Position numbers and translations under genes: made by a program. DNA of 39,568 nucleotides from assembly GCA_903824595.1 (NCBI GenBank), contig CAIJXH010000016.1:1-39568 (forward strand). Direction: 5' to 3'. The stretch is from an uncultured bacterium (GTDB taxonomy: Bacteria > Patescibacteriota > Minisyncoccia > Phycocordibacterales > UBA2100). This document shows positions 19,369-29,814 of this stretch, piece by piece. Each line of letters begins with the position of its first letter. The stretch's first letter is position 1. The notes beneath the pieces were generated by a model. The model did no database searches. It saw only the letters and a program-made list of their open reading frames with translations, and was not told the origin of the DNA.

Positions 19369-19980
19369 ATGTTGCCTGTATCATCACAGTATAAGATAGC
19401 AAAGCGGTTGGGAGCGTCGGTGTTTGAAAAGACACAGTCGCAGAAGTTCGCATTGTCGGAGGCTCGATCAAAGAAAATAAAGCGTGGTGGGCGTGGCGGT
19501 TCTGATTATGGACGACAGCTTCTTGAAAAGCAGCGCGTCAGATTCACCTACGGTCTTTCTGAACGACAGCTTTCTCGATATGCGAAAGAGGCATACGAAG
19601 CGGCAGATCCGTCATCCACGCTCAATCGCATTCTCGAGATGCGCGCGGATTCTGTCGCGTATCGCGCGGGGTTGGCTCCGACGCGCCGCGCCGCGCGTCA
19701 GCTGGTGTCTCACGGGCATATTGTGATCAATGGGGTTCGATCGAGGACGCCATCGCATCGTTTGCGAGCAGGGGATGTCGTTACGGTGCGTGAAGGAAGT
19801 AAAGAGAGCGGTCTTTTTTCTGCTCTTACTGATGAATCAGCAGACAAGCGTACACCACCCAGCTGGCTTTCGTTTGATGTCGCCGCGTTGAAAATAGAGG
19901 TCAAAAGCGAGCCCGTATACACTCAGGCAAGCGATGGCGGATTTGATTATGCCACGGTATTTGAGTTCTACAGTAGATAG
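19369..19980 (+). CDS. rpsD: 30S ribosomal protein S4
   Basis: S4 domain RRAARQLVSHGHIVINGVRSRTPSHRLRAGDVV; QRVRFTYGLSERQLSRY. Confidence 0.97.
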   Translation: MLPVSSQYKIAKRLGASVFEKTQSQKFALSEARSKKIKRGGRGGSDYGRQLLEKQRVRFTYGLSERQLSRYAKEAYEAADPSSTLNRILEMRADSVAYRAGLAPTRRAARQLVSHGHIVINGVRSRTPSHRLRAGDVVTVREGSKESGLFSALTDESADKRTPPSWLSFDVAALKIEVKSEPVYTQASDGGFDYATVFEFYSR

Positions 19981-19988
19981 TGTATAAT
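19961..19988 (+). promoter_or_regulatory. candidate sigma70-type promoter for rpoA inside the 3' end of rpsD
   Basis: TTGAGT (19961-19966) - N16 - TATAAT (19983-19988). Confidence 0.5.
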
Positions 19989-20028
19989 CCAATCCTATTT
20001 TTACTCTTTAATCACGTCACACTAAACT

Positions 20029-21003
20029 ATGTCAGACTATCACATTGCGTTGCCATCGAAACCACGTATTGTCACCGAAACAGAACGAAGTGGCACCTAC
20101 GAAATTGACGGTCTGTACCCCGGGTATGGATTTACACTCGGTAATTCATTGCGCCGTATTATTCTCTCGTCACTTCCTGGCGCAGCAGTAACGCATGTAA
20201 AAATCCCTGGTGTATCGCATGAATTTTCTACCATTGAAGGCGTGAAGGAGGATGTGGTGACGATGCTTCTCAATATTCGCAAGATTCGTTTCAGTATTCT
20301 TACCGACGATGCGCAGACAATTACGCTTAGTGTCAAGGGTCCGCAAACAGTTACTGCTGCAGACTTCAAACTCCCTGGCCAGGTGGAAGTTCTTAGTCCT
20401 GAACAGCATATTGCTGAAGTAACAGGCAAGGGAGTATTTGAATTAGAAGTACGTGCAGAACGCGGACTCGGGTATGTTCCTAAAGAGACACATCAAAAAG
20501 AACGTGTAGACGTGGGGACGATTGCGCTCGACGCGATCTTTTCTCCTATCCGACGTGTCAATTATGAAGTTGAGAATATGCGTGTGGGCGATCGAACCGA
20601 TTTCAATCGTCTTCGTATACTCATTGAAACCGACGGTACAATCACGCCGCGTGAGGCTTTGGAGAGCTCTATAGAGACAATGATTCATCAGCTCAAGGCG
20701 ATTATCGGTTTCAAGGAGGAGCTTGTTCCTGATATGCTCGAACACGCACCTGCATCGAAGAGTGAGGTTCATGAAGAGAAATCGGCGCCTGTGGATTCGG
20801 AAATGCTCAAGACGCGTATTTCTGAACTTCAATTACCGCAACGCGTTGAAGCAACGCTCGACGCCGCTTCGATCCGTACGGTTGGAGGGCTTGTGCGTAA
20901 ACGCGAAGATGATTTGCTCGCGATCGAAGGACTTGGGCAAAAAGGGTTGCAGGATATCAAGCGAGCGCTCTCGAATCTTGGATTGACGCTTCGCGCGCAG
21001 TAA
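20029..21003 (+). CDS. rpoA: RNA polymerase alpha subunit
   Basis: [43 protein letters not shown]; C-terminal alpha-CTD. Confidence 0.97.
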   Translation: [324 protein letters not shown]

Positions 21004-21011
21004 TTTCACGT

Positions 21012-21368
21012 ATGCGTCACCATAAAGCACACAGAAAGTTTGGTCGTGAGAAACGCGTGCGTGTTGCATTGTTGCGCAATTTGGCGCGTTCACTGATTCT
21101 CAAGGAAGCGATCACGACGACGATCGCAAAGGCAAAAGAGATCCGTCCTTACGTTGAAAAGCTTATCACGCACAGCAAACACAACACCTTGGCGAGTCAT
21201 CGACATGTTGAGTCGGTGCTCGGCGGGGCATCCGATGTCGTACTCAAATTGCGTAACACCATTGCTCCTCGTTATGCGACGCGCGCAGGAGGATACGTGC
21301 GTATCACGCGTCTCGGCAAAGTTGGCAAGCGCGTGTTAGAATCCGCGCGCATAGAACTTGTCAAATAA
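21012..21368 (+). CDS. rplQ: 50S ribosomal protein L17
   Basis: MRHHKAHRKFGREKRVRVALLRNLARSLILKEAITTTIAKAKEIRPYVEKLIT. Confidence 0.97.
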   Translation: MRHHKAHRKFGREKRVRVALLRNLARSLILKEAITTTIAKAKEIRPYVEKLITHSKHNTLASHRHVESVLGGASDVVLKLRNTIAPRYATRAGGYVRITRLGKVGKRVLESARIELVK

Positions 21369-21378
21369 AAACAATAAT

Positions 21379-21765
21379 ATGATTACTGGAAAAAATACAA
21401 ATACGGCGCGTGTGGTGCATGAGTGTGTTATTGATGCGTCTGGAATGTCGCTTGGTCGCGTCGCCTCTTCCGCTGCGAAAGCGCTCATGGGAAAAACGCT
21501 TCCTACATACACTCCGCATGTGCGCAGCGATGTGAAAGTGCGCGTCATCAATATGGGCAAGCTTTCCGTCATTCGCGAGTCGAAGCTCAATCGAGCTCGA
21601 TACACGCACTACACGGGGTATCCTGGAGGACTCAAACTCAATAGCATCGCATCGCTTCGGATGAAGGGTGGAGTAGGCGCACCGCTTAGAAAAGCGGTGG
21701 AGCGCATGTTGCCTCGCAATACGTTTCGTACTGCTCGCATGAAAAATCTTATCATTACCGCGTAA
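21379..21765 (+). CDS. rplM: 50S ribosomal protein L13
   Basis: DASGMSLGRVASSAAKALMGK...YTHYTGYPGGLK...AVERMLPRN. Confidence 0.96.
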   Translation: MITGKNTNTARVVHECVIDASGMSLGRVASSAAKALMGKTLPTYTPHVRSDVKVRVINMGKLSVIRESKLNRARYTHYTGYPGGLKLNSIASLRMKGGVGAPLRKAVERMLPRNTFRTARMKNLIITA

Positions 21766-21769
21766 TCGT

Positions 21770-22165
21770 ATGACCAAAACAGATGTCTATACTGAAGCAG
21801 TTGGGCGCAGAAAGACGGCAACGGCGCGCGTGCGCATTGAGCGTGCGAAGGCGTCGTCGATGACGGTCAACGATAAATCTGCCGATGCATATTTCCCGCT
21901 CGAAAGCATGGTCAAAACAGCCTTTGCTCCCCTGCAGGTGCTTGGGGTTGCATATGCTGTTTCAGTGCATGTACAAGGAGGTGGGCATAAGGCACAGGCA
22001 GAAGCAGTGCGTCACGGACTTTCTCGCGCTATCACCGAACTTGTTCCTGAACAACGCAAAGATCTAAAGGTCCGCGGTTTTCTCAAACGTGATCCTCGTG
22101 CAAAAGAGCGCAAAAAGTTTGGTCTCAAAGCAGCTCGTCGCGCGCCTCAGTGGTCGAAGAGATAG
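21770..22165 (+). CDS. rpsI: 30S ribosomal protein S9
   Basis: AVGRRKTATARVRI...GGGHKAQAEAVRHGLSRAI...DPRAKERKKFGLKAARRAPQWSKR. Confidence 0.97.
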   Translation: MTKTDVYTEAVGRRKTATARVRIERAKASSMTVNDKSADAYFPLESMVKTAFAPLQVLGVAYAVSVHVQGGGHKAQAEAVRHGLSRAITELVPEQRKDLKVRGFLKRDPRAKERKKFGLKAARRAPQWSKR

Positions 22166-22229
22166 AGCAATGATTTTGCAGGCGTCTCATTTTTGCGGAA
22201 GATGAGTATTTTTGATATACTCTGTGGCG

Positions 22230-22772
22230 ATGGATGATGTATCTGATGATATTGATTTTGAATCAGAAGCCGACGCTGGTGACGTTGTTGCCGCGCAAGC
22301 AAAGATAAAAAAAATGCGCGATGAATTGACTCGCGTCAAGAAAGAGCGCCAGGATTATCTCGATGGATGGCAGCGATGCAAGGCGGATGCGGTCAACGCA
22401 AAAAAAGATATGGAAGTGCGTGCGGCGCGTTCTGCCGAACTGCTTCGCGAGGCGCTTGTACACGACATCATTCCGGCATTGGATAGTTTTGATATGGCAG
22501 CAGGAAGTGAGTTGTGGTCGGCGGTTGACGAAGGGTGGCGTCGCGGCATGGAGCATGTGCGAGATCAGTTGATTGATGCTTTGAAGAGTCATCGAGTGGA
22601 GCGATATGGAAAGGTTGGAGATGTGTTTGATCACGCGCTGCATGAAGCAGCTGGAGAGAGCAGCGATGCGATGGGCGAGCCGGGGACGATCGTGCGCGTG
22701 CTTCGTTGTGGATATAAAATCGGGGAGCGCGTCTTGCGAGCGGCGCAGGTGGTTGTCAAGGCAGCTGTGTAA
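22230..22772 (+). CDS. grpE: GrpE nucleotide exchange factor
   Basis: Coiled-coil N-terminus, DELTRVKKERQDYLDGWQRCKADAVNAKKD, C-terminal VVRVLRCGYKIGERVLRAAQVVV-like. Confidence 0.92.
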   Translation: MDDVSDDIDFESEADAGDVVAAQAKIKKMRDELTRVKKERQDYLDGWQRCKADAVNAKKDMEVRAARSAELLREALVHDIIPALDSFDMAAGSELWSAVDEGWRRGMEHVRDQLIDALKSHRVERYGKVGDVFDHALHEAAGESSDAMGEPGTIVRVLRCGYKIGERVLRAAQVVVKAAV

Positions 22773-22839
22773 TTTTGCATTGCATGAGTCTTGGTTGTAT
22801 AACTAATGTTATCTTTTATTAGTTCACACATGTAAGCAT

Positions 22840-24690
22840 ATGTCGAAAATACTAGGTATTGATTTGGGTACGACGAATTCCGCTATGGCGGTCATCAAGG
22901 GTGGGGAACCAGAGATTATCGAAAACGCTGAAGGTGTGCGCACGACGCCTTCGGTGGTCGCTCTTTCAAAAACGGGAGAACGCCTCGTGGGGCTTTTGGC
23001 GCGCCGCCAAGCGGTTACCAATCCGAAGAACACCATCTACCAAATCAAACGTTTTATCGGGCATTCATTTGATGAATCGGCGGTGCAGAAAGATCGTTCA
23101 GCCATTCCTTTTGAGACGAGAAAATCTGCAAACGGAGGTATTGAGGTGCGCATGGGCGATGCGTGGAATCGACCAGAGGAAATTTCGGCAATGATTTTGC
23201 AGAAGCTCAAAGCCGATGCTGAAGCGCGCTTGGGAGAGCCAATAACAGAAGCAGTAATCACTGTGCCGGCATATTTCAACGATTCGCAACGACAAGCCAC
23301 CAAAGATGCCGGCAAAATCGCTGGGTTGGACGTGAAGCGCATCATCAACGAGCCAACCGCGGCGGCTTTGGCATACGGATTCAATAAAAAGAAAAATGAG
23401 AAAATCGTTGTGTTTGATTTCGGCGGCGGCACATTTGATATTTCTGTCCTCGAGGTGGGTGATGATGTGATCGAGGTGCGTGCCACCGATGGCGATGCTC
23501 ATTTGGGCGGAAAAGATCTCGATCAGACAATCATGAGTTGGATTGCTGATGAATTCAAAAAAGAGTCTGGTATTGACGTGCGCAACGATGCTCTCGCGCG
23601 CCAGCGTCTCGATGAAGCTGCGGAGAAAGCAAAAATTGAACTCTCTACGGCACTGGAAACGGAAATCAATATTCCGTTCATCACGTCTGACGCTTCTGGT
23701 CCGCGTCACTTACTGGTCAAACTCACGCGTGCCAAGCTGGAGGAACTAACGAGTGATTTTGTATCGCGCGCCATGATGATAACCAAACGTGCAATGGAAG
23801 CGTCGCCGTTCAAGATTGCTGATATACACGAAGTGGTGTTGGTTGGTGGACAGACGCGCATGCCTGCGATTCAAAAGGCAGTCGAGCAATTCTTTGGCAA
23901 AAAACCAAACATGAGTGTCAATCCAGACGAGGTCGTGGCAATCGGTGCGGCGATTCAAGGCGGCATTTTGCAAGGTGATGTGAAAGACGTGCTCTTGCTC
24001 GACGTCATCCCTCTGTCTCTCGGTATCGAGACGATGGGCGGTGTTGCGACGAAGTTGATCGAACGCAATACGACTATCCCTACATCGCGTTCGCAGACAT
24101 TCTCAACGGCTGCCGATAATCAACCGTCAGTAGAGATTCACGTGGTGCAGGGTGAGCGTCCTATGGTGCATGACAACAAATCTCTTGGACGCTTCAATCT
24201 CGATGGTATTCCGCCAGCTCCGCGTGGCGTTCCGCAAATTGAGGTCACATTCGATATTGATGCAAACGGTATTCTGTCTGTCAAAGCAAAAGACAAGACG
24301 AGCGGAAAAGAACAATCTATCCGCATTGAAGCGCGTTCAGGACTTTCAGATGCCGATGTCGAAAAAATGCGCAAAGATGCCGAAGTAAATGCAGAGACGG
24401 ACAAACAAAAACGTGAGCTTATTGAAGCTCAAAATACCGCCGATCAGATTATCTATGCTGCCGAAAAGGCGCTCAAGGAACATGGAGGAAAAGTGTCGGA
24501 AGAAATCAAGAAGAATGTGCAAGAACACATTGACTCATTGAAGTCTGTGCGCGCTGGTTCAGATACCGCCGCGATCAAATCAGCAGCCGAAACACTGTCA
24601 ACGGCGATGAGTTCAATAGGCGAGGCAATGGCAAAACAAAACCCTGAATCAGGTACGCAAGAGCCGCCACAAGACGCGCCACAGGGTTGA
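22840..24690 (+). CDS. dnaK: chaperone DnaK (Hsp70)
   Basis: [68 protein letters not shown]. Confidence 0.98.
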   Translation: MSKILGIDLGTTNSAMAVIKGGEPEIIENAEGVRTTPSVVALSKTGERLVGLLARRQAVTNPKNTIYQIKRFIGHSFDESAVQKDRSAIPFETRKSANGGIEVRMGDAWNRPEEISAMILQKLKADAEARLGEPITEAVITVPAYFNDSQRQATKDAGKIAGLDVKRIINEPTAAALAYGFNKKKNEKIVVFDFGGGTFDISVLEVGDDVIEVRATDGDAHLGGKDLDQTIMSWIADEFKKESGIDVRNDALARQRLDEAAEKAKIELSTALETEINIPFITSDASGPRHLLVKLTRAKLEELTSDFVSRAMMITKRAMEASPFKIADIHEVVLVGGQTRMPAIQKAVEQFFGKKPNMSVNPDEVVAIGAAIQGGILQGDVKDVLLLDVIPLSLGIETMGGVATKLIERNTTIPTSRSQTFSTAADNQPSVEIHVVQGERPMVHDNKSLGRFNLDGIPPAPRGVPQIEVTFDIDANGILSVKAKDKTSGKEQSIRIEARSGLSDADVEKMRKDAEVNAETDKQKRELIEAQNTADQIIYAAEKALKEHGGKVSEEIKKNVQEHIDSLKSVRAGSDTAAIKSAAETLSTAMSSIGEAMAKQNPESGTQEPPQDAPQG

Positions 24691-24763
24691 TATGCAAGGG
24701 AGGTGACGCGTGGTATGGCGCACGCTTGTAACGCGTTTCTCATATTTCTGATATAGTGGATGC

Positions 24764-25702
24764 ATGCAGACGCTTTTCACGGGTACCAAGCCGACGGCCG
24801 ACCGTCTTCACCTGGGCAATTATTTCGGCGCGCTGAAGCCGTTTGTTGATTTGTTTCCGAAATATGAAAGCTTCATGATGGTCGCTGATTATCATGCGCT
24901 CACCACGATGCGTAGCGGCGAAGCGCTCTGTCACAATACTCTGGAGGTAGTGAGAGACTATGTTGCCGCTGGTGTTGATCCTGGGAAAGTCGTTTTGTTC
25001 AAGCAGTCTGATGTACCCGAACACACTGAAATGGCTTGGATGTTTGAATGCTTGGTATCGGTGCCATTCCTTATGCTCGCGCATGCATATAAAGACAAAG
25101 TAGCAAAAGGCGAAGAGACAAACGCGGGGCTTTTCAACTATCCAATGCTCATGGCTGCCGACATTCTTCTATACGATACCGACGTTGTGCCGGTGGGCGA
25201 AGATCAGCGGCAGCATGTGGAGTATGCGCGCGAAGCAGCCAGCAAATTCAACAACGCCTACGGCGAGACTTTCAAACAACCGCAAGAACGTATCATGAAA
25301 GATGTGGCGGTGGTGCCTGGTACCGATGGAAGGAAAATGAGCAAAAGCTACGGCAACACAATTCCTCTTTTCGGAAGCAAAGACGAAATTGTGAAAGCGG
25401 TTATGAGTATTGTTACGGATTCAAACGCCGAGAGTCCGACCAACGTGTACGCAATCCACGCACTACTGCGAAGCCGCGAGGAGCTTGCAGACATTTACAA
25501 AGCCAACAAAGGCAAATACAAAGCACTCAAGGAATCGCTCATTGAAGATATTGAGGCGATGGTCGCGCCGATGCGGCAGGTGCGAGAATACATTTCCGAC
25601 GATGATGTAAAACGTATTCTCAAAGACGGCGGTGAGAGAGCGCGTGCTCGTGCGGTGCGCAAGATGAACGATGTTCGAACGAAGGTCGGCATAGCGTTTT
25701 AG
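24764..25702 (+). CDS. trpS: tryptophanyl-tRNA synthetase
   Basis: TGTKPTADRLHLGNYFGALKP (HIGH-like), MAADILLYDTDVVPVGEDQRQHVEYAR, KMSKS. Confidence 0.96.
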   Translation: MQTLFTGTKPTADRLHLGNYFGALKPFVDLFPKYESFMMVADYHALTTMRSGEALCHNTLEVVRDYVAAGVDPGKVVLFKQSDVPEHTEMAWMFECLVSVPFLMLAHAYKDKVAKGEETNAGLFNYPMLMAADILLYDTDVVPVGEDQRQHVEYAREAASKFNNAYGETFKQPQERIMKDVAVVPGTDGRKMSKSYGNTIPLFGSKDEIVKAVMSIVTDSNAESPTNVYAIHALLRSREELADIYKANKGKYKALKESLIEDIEAMVAPMRQVREYISDDDVKRILKDGGERARARAVRKMNDVRTKVGIAF

Positions 25703-25786
25703 TCGCGACGATAGATAACAGTGTCGGGAGTATCACTTGATTGATGAATGCTTGCGCAGCGATAGTGTCGGTGTATAGTTTCGTGT

Positions 25787-27115
25787 ATGGAACGAACACT
25801 GATACGAGAGCTGAATACGTGCGTGGGAACACAGGTGTTGATTCGCGGATGGGTTTCGGTGCGTCGCGATCAGGGCAAAATGGTGTTTTGCGATGTTCGT
25901 GATCGAAGTGGAATGGTGCAGGGCATTGTGCTTCCTATCTCTCCGGCTATCGAGATTGCAAAAGAGGTTACGGTGGAGAGCGCCGTCGAGGTAGTGGGCA
26001 CGATCAACAAGCGTCCAGAGAAAAACATAACAGCAGACAAACAGAACGGCGACATCGAGCTGTCTGTTGAGTCGTTGACGATACTCAACAAAGCTCAGAC
26101 GCTGCCGTTTGATCTCGACGCCGATCTCAATCTCGATACCCTGCTCGACAATCGCCCGCTCATGCTTCACACCGAGCGCGAGCGCGATATTTTTGCATTG
26201 CAGGCGACCGTGATGCAGGCGTATCGCAATGCGCTCATCAAACGTGAATTCACCGAATTCCAAGCGCCGGCGTTGGTGGGCGGCGACGCCGAAGGCGGAG
26301 CCGCCGCATTCAAAGTGTCGTACTACAACGAAATGACCGCTTTCCTCGCTACGTCGCCGCAATTCTACAAAGAGCTGATGGTCAATGCGTTTGAGCGCGC
26401 ATTCACGATTGCAAAAATTTTTCGCGGTGAAAAGCATGCCACGCCGCGTCACTTGAGTGAGCTTACGCAAATGGATTTTGAGATGGGATTCATCCGCGAC
26501 TATCACGATGTGACGCGCGTACTTGAAGAGGTTGTACGCGAGGTGGTGGTAACGGCGGGGGAGAAGCACGGAGGCATCTTCGCGCGTTTCGACACCACAC
26601 TGCCGCTTGCGCCCGATCCGTTTCCCATGCTCACGCTTACGGAAGCGCAGGCAATCATTCGCGCAGAGTTCAAAAGAGAGATTGAGGACACGAGCGACAT
26701 GTCCCCTGAAGACGAGCGGCAAATTTGTGAGTGGGCGAGGCGCGAAAAGCAGTCCGATTTCATTTTCATTACGGGATATCCTACAAAAAAGCGAGCATTC
26801 TACACGTATGAGGAGCCAGGGAAAGCGCCGTTTTCAACGGGGTTTGATCTTTTGTTTCGCGGCTTGGAAATCAACAGTGGCAGTCAGCGCATGCATGACT
26901 ACGATGAGATGGTCGCTCGTATGCAAGAACGCGATCTTGACCATGAGAAATTCTCATTCTACTTGCAAGGGCACAAATACGGTTTCCCACCGCACGGCGG
27001 CTGCTCCACGGGTCTTGAAAGATTTACGATGAAAATGCTCGACCTCAAAAATATCCGCGAAGCAACAGCATTCCCGCGTGACATGAACCGCATTGATATG
27101 CGACTGTCGTCGTAG
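25787..27115 (+). CDS. aspS: aspartyl-tRNA synthetase, archaeal-type (likely non-discriminating Asp/Asn)
   Basis: 442 aa OB-fold + class II core without the bacterial GAD insertion; FRGEKHATPRHLSELTQMDFEMGF; GGCSTGLERFTMKMLDLKNIREATAFPRD. Confidence 0.9.
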   Translation: MERTLIRELNTCVGTQVLIRGWVSVRRDQGKMVFCDVRDRSGMVQGIVLPISPAIEIAKEVTVESAVEVVGTINKRPEKNITADKQNGDIELSVESLTILNKAQTLPFDLDADLNLDTLLDNRPLMLHTERERDIFALQATVMQAYRNALIKREFTEFQAPALVGGDAEGGAAAFKVSYYNEMTAFLATSPQFYKELMVNAFERAFTIAKIFRGEKHATPRHLSELTQMDFEMGFIRDYHDVTRVLEEVVREVVVTAGEKHGGIFARFDTTLPLAPDPFPMLTLTEAQAIIRAEFKREIEDTSDMSPEDERQICEWARREKQSDFIFITGYPTKKRAFYTYEEPGKAPFSTGFDLLFRGLEINSGSQRMHDYDEMVARMQERDLDHEKFSFYLQGHKYGFPPHGGCSTGLERFTMKMLDLKNIREATAFPRDMNRIDMRLSS

Positions 27116-27124
27116 AGGTGTTGA

Positions 27125-27153
27125 TTGACTTGCGCGAGTGATTGTCCTACCAT
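27125..27153 (+). promoter_or_regulatory. candidate promoter of the aminotransferase gene
   Basis: TTGACT (27125-27130) - N17 - TACCAT (27148-27153). Confidence 0.4.
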
Positions 27154-27230
27154 CCAAACGGACTCGTCGTGGTGACGAGAGCGATGTTGATGCATCGTGA
27201 TACTGTACATTGACTTATATGGAGAAAGAT

Positions 27231-28421
27231 ATGATGACCTCTCTCCCGATGCGGCTCGATCCGAATCTTGCGGCGAATGCGAGGTATGCTCTGGATACAA
27301 GCCCAGACAAAGTGAATCTTGCGATAGGGACTAATATTGGATCGAACGGACGTCCGTGGTCATTGGCAGTCACGTATCCGAGCGTTATCGGAGCGTTGGT
27401 GCAAACCACGGGCGACAATTGCGGCGCGTACACGCAAGTGCCGAAAGATAAACTAGAAATCGTCGCACGCACTCTGCGCAATATGTGTGGTATTCCACAG
27501 AATACGAGCGAACGGTGCGTGGTCAGTTGGGCGGCGGGAGGTGGCACGGGAGCACTCAATCGTGCGGTTTCGTTGCTTCGGTTGAATGGCTCGAGCAATC
27601 TGATCGTTCAAGAGGATGGGTGGCCAGGATATAGCGCGCTCGCAAGAGCTCACCGGCTACACACAAAAAAGATCCCGATTGATCTTGGAGGTGATCTCGA
27701 TGTGTTTAGCGAGTATGACGACATTCCGATTATCCAGTTGGTGCACAACGGCACAGGAAAGCTCACCGATGTTGATCATTGGAAGACGATCATGACAGAA
27801 TTCGCAAGACGCAATATTCCTGTCATACTCGACGTCCCGTACCTTGGATTCGATGCGTGCGATCGCTCGTATCGCGAAGCGCTGGCGATATCGTCCATTC
27901 CCATCAACGCCAGTATAGAATCTGGAGTGCTCCTCACGATAGCATTTAGTCCAACAAAAGTATTCAACACGTTTGCGTATCGTCCAGGGGGAGCGACGAT
28001 CGTTGTGTGTAGAAACACAAAAGAAGTGCAGAGTATTGAAAATCAGCTGAAGGTTGTTGAACGAGGTTCTAGCGGATTTCTCGATGTTGCGACTCATGCG
28101 CTCATAAACGCATTAGTCGAAAAAAAGGATGGTTTATGCGCTGACCATGAGCTTATTCTCCAACGTTTGGCGCAAGCTCAGAGCGATTGGAAGCAGAACT
28201 CGGAACGTACACCACTCGGTACGTTCTTCAGCGCGGAGTACGGTGGTTTGTTCCGCATCATTCCGGTACGAGAAGGCGCGCTCCAGCGGTTGGCGCATCG
28301 GCATATTCATGCGGTGGATGCAACCGAGACAAAACAGCAACGCATACGCATCAATGTGATGGGTATACCGCACGACAGAGCAAGAGATATTGTAGAAACC
28401 ATTTTGGAAGAGATGATGTGA
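27231..28421 (+). CDS. class I/II PLP-dependent aminotransferase (aspartate/aromatic type)
   Basis: GGGTGALNRAV, VILDVPYLGFD, TIAFSPTKVFNTFAYRPGG (PLP lysine region); SD ggagaaag before ATGATG. Confidence 0.88.
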   Translation: MMTSLPMRLDPNLAANARYALDTSPDKVNLAIGTNIGSNGRPWSLAVTYPSVIGALVQTTGDNCGAYTQVPKDKLEIVARTLRNMCGIPQNTSERCVVSWAAGGGTGALNRAVSLLRLNGSSNLIVQEDGWPGYSALARAHRLHTKKIPIDLGGDLDVFSEYDDIPIIQLVHNGTGKLTDVDHWKTIMTEFARRNIPVILDVPYLGFDACDRSYREALAISSIPINASIESGVLLTIAFSPTKVFNTFAYRPGGATIVVCRNTKEVQSIENQLKVVERGSSGFLDVATHALINALVEKKDGLCADHELILQRLAQAQSDWKQNSERTPLGTFFSAEYGGLFRIIPVREGALQRLAHRHIHAVDATETKQQRIRINVMGIPHDRARDIVETILEEMM

Positions 28422-28429
28422 GTGGTATT

Positions 28430-28470
28430 GCGGGCGCCGTAGTAACGGCGCCCGCACTTTCTTTTTTTAT
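28430..28470 (+). terminator. rho-independent terminator
   Basis: gcgggcgccgt-agta-acggcgcccgc then ctttcttttttt. Confidence 0.9.
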
Positions 28471-28493
28471 ATATCAATCTTGAGTGTGCAATA

Positions 28494-29222
28494 ATGTCGG
28501 ATATGACTGGTTTCAGCGTCAGCACGGATACGTACCAAGGTCCATTGGAAACTCTGCTCGCGCTTATCGACCGTAGAAAAGTGTCGGTTTCGCATGTCAG
28601 TCTTGCGGACGTGACGGATGCATACATTGCGTATGTAGAACGTCTACCAGAGCTTCCGTTAGGAGAGACGGCGCAGTTTATCCTCATTGCCTCGACGCTA
28701 CTGCTCATAAAATCTCGGACGCTCTTACCCACGTTGGAACTTTCAGAAGATGAACGGGAAAGCGTCGAGGAACTTGAGCGCCGTTTGGTGCGCTACCAAA
28801 CGGTGCGTAAAGCAGCAGCATTGCTTCGGTCTAGATGGGATGTGTCTCCGTTTGTGCTGACACGCAACACTCCTCGCATGCCACCTGCTTTTTTCCCCGG
28901 AGAAGCGCGAGTGGAGACAATTCTTGAAGCTGTTCGATCGCTCGTGTCTTCTTTGCCGAAACCAGAAAAGCTTGCACAAGCAACGGTGGCTCCTGTTATT
29001 GCGCTGGAAGACGTCATCTTGTCTCTCAAAAAACGTATCAATACGGTATTCCGAGCAAGTTTTCGCGAACTCACACGTTCGAGTAACAAACCAGAAGTGA
29101 TTGTGCATTTTCTTGCGCTTCTCGAGCTTATCCGATCGGGATCGGCATCGGTGACGCAAGAACGTTTATTTGAGGATATACTAATAGAGCCCGATGGCGC
29201 AGGAATTCCACGGTATGGATGA
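28494..29222 (+). CDS. scpA: segregation and condensation protein A
   Basis: YQGPLETLLALIDRRKVSVSHVSLADVTDAYIAYVE..LLLIKSRTLLP; C-terminal winged helix FLALLELIRSGSASVTQERLFEDI. Confidence 0.93.
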   Translation: MSDMTGFSVSTDTYQGPLETLLALIDRRKVSVSHVSLADVTDAYIAYVERLPELPLGETAQFILIASTLLLIKSRTLLPTLELSEDERESVEELERRLVRYQTVRKAAALLRSRWDVSPFVLTRNTPRMPPAFFPGEARVETILEAVRSLVSSLPKPEKLAQATVAPVIALEDVILSLKKRINTVFRASFRELTRSSNKPEVIVHFLALLELIRSGSASVTQERLFEDILIEPDGAGIPRYG

Positions 29223-29814
29223 TCAATCAGAAAATACGATTCAATCGTTGCACGACAAAGCGGTATGCGCCGAAGGTGTACTGTTTGCCGAAGGTAACCC
29301 AATCTCGCGACGGGCGCTCGCGTCTTTTTTGTCGTGTGACGAACGCGACTTGCCTTTGATACTGGCGATAGTGGAAAAACGTCTAACGGGAGGCATTATG
29401 TTGGTGCAATCCGCCAATGATGTCGCGCTTGCTGTTGCTCCTTCTGCGTCGCGTCTTGTTCAGCGTGTGTTTGCTCAGAGTATGGAGCGTGATATTGGTA
29501 ATGCGGGGCTCGAAGTGCTAGCGATCGTTTTGTATCGCGGTGCGACGACGCGTGCCGAGATCGATTATATTCGAGGCGTCAACACATCATCGACTATCCG
29601 CATGTTGCGAACACGTGGTCTTGTGGAGCGATCGGGGAATCCTCGTGATGGTCGAGAATATGTTTATCAGCCAACCCTCGAATTGCTTGCTCATATGGGA
29701 GTGCGCACCTGCAGTGAGTTGCCAGAATATGATACTATTCACCGTGAGCTCGAAACATTTGATGAAAAACACATGAATCTAAATCACCATGCCGACACTG
29801 CCTCCTCGTCCTGA
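29194..29814 (+). CDS. scpB: segregation and condensation protein B
   Basis: EGVLFAEGNPISRRALASFL..., EVLAIVLYRGATTRAEIDYIRGVNTSSTIRMLRTRGLVER. Confidence 0.93.
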   Translation: MAQEFHGMDDQSENTIQSLHDKAVCAEGVLFAEGNPISRRALASFLSCDERDLPLILAIVEKRLTGGIMLVQSANDVALAVAPSASRLVQRVFAQSMERDIGNAGLEVLAIVLYRGATTRAEIDYIRGVNTSSTIRMLRTRGLVERSGNPRDGREYVYQPTLELLAHMGVRTCSELPEYDTIHRELETFDEKHMNLNHHADTASSS

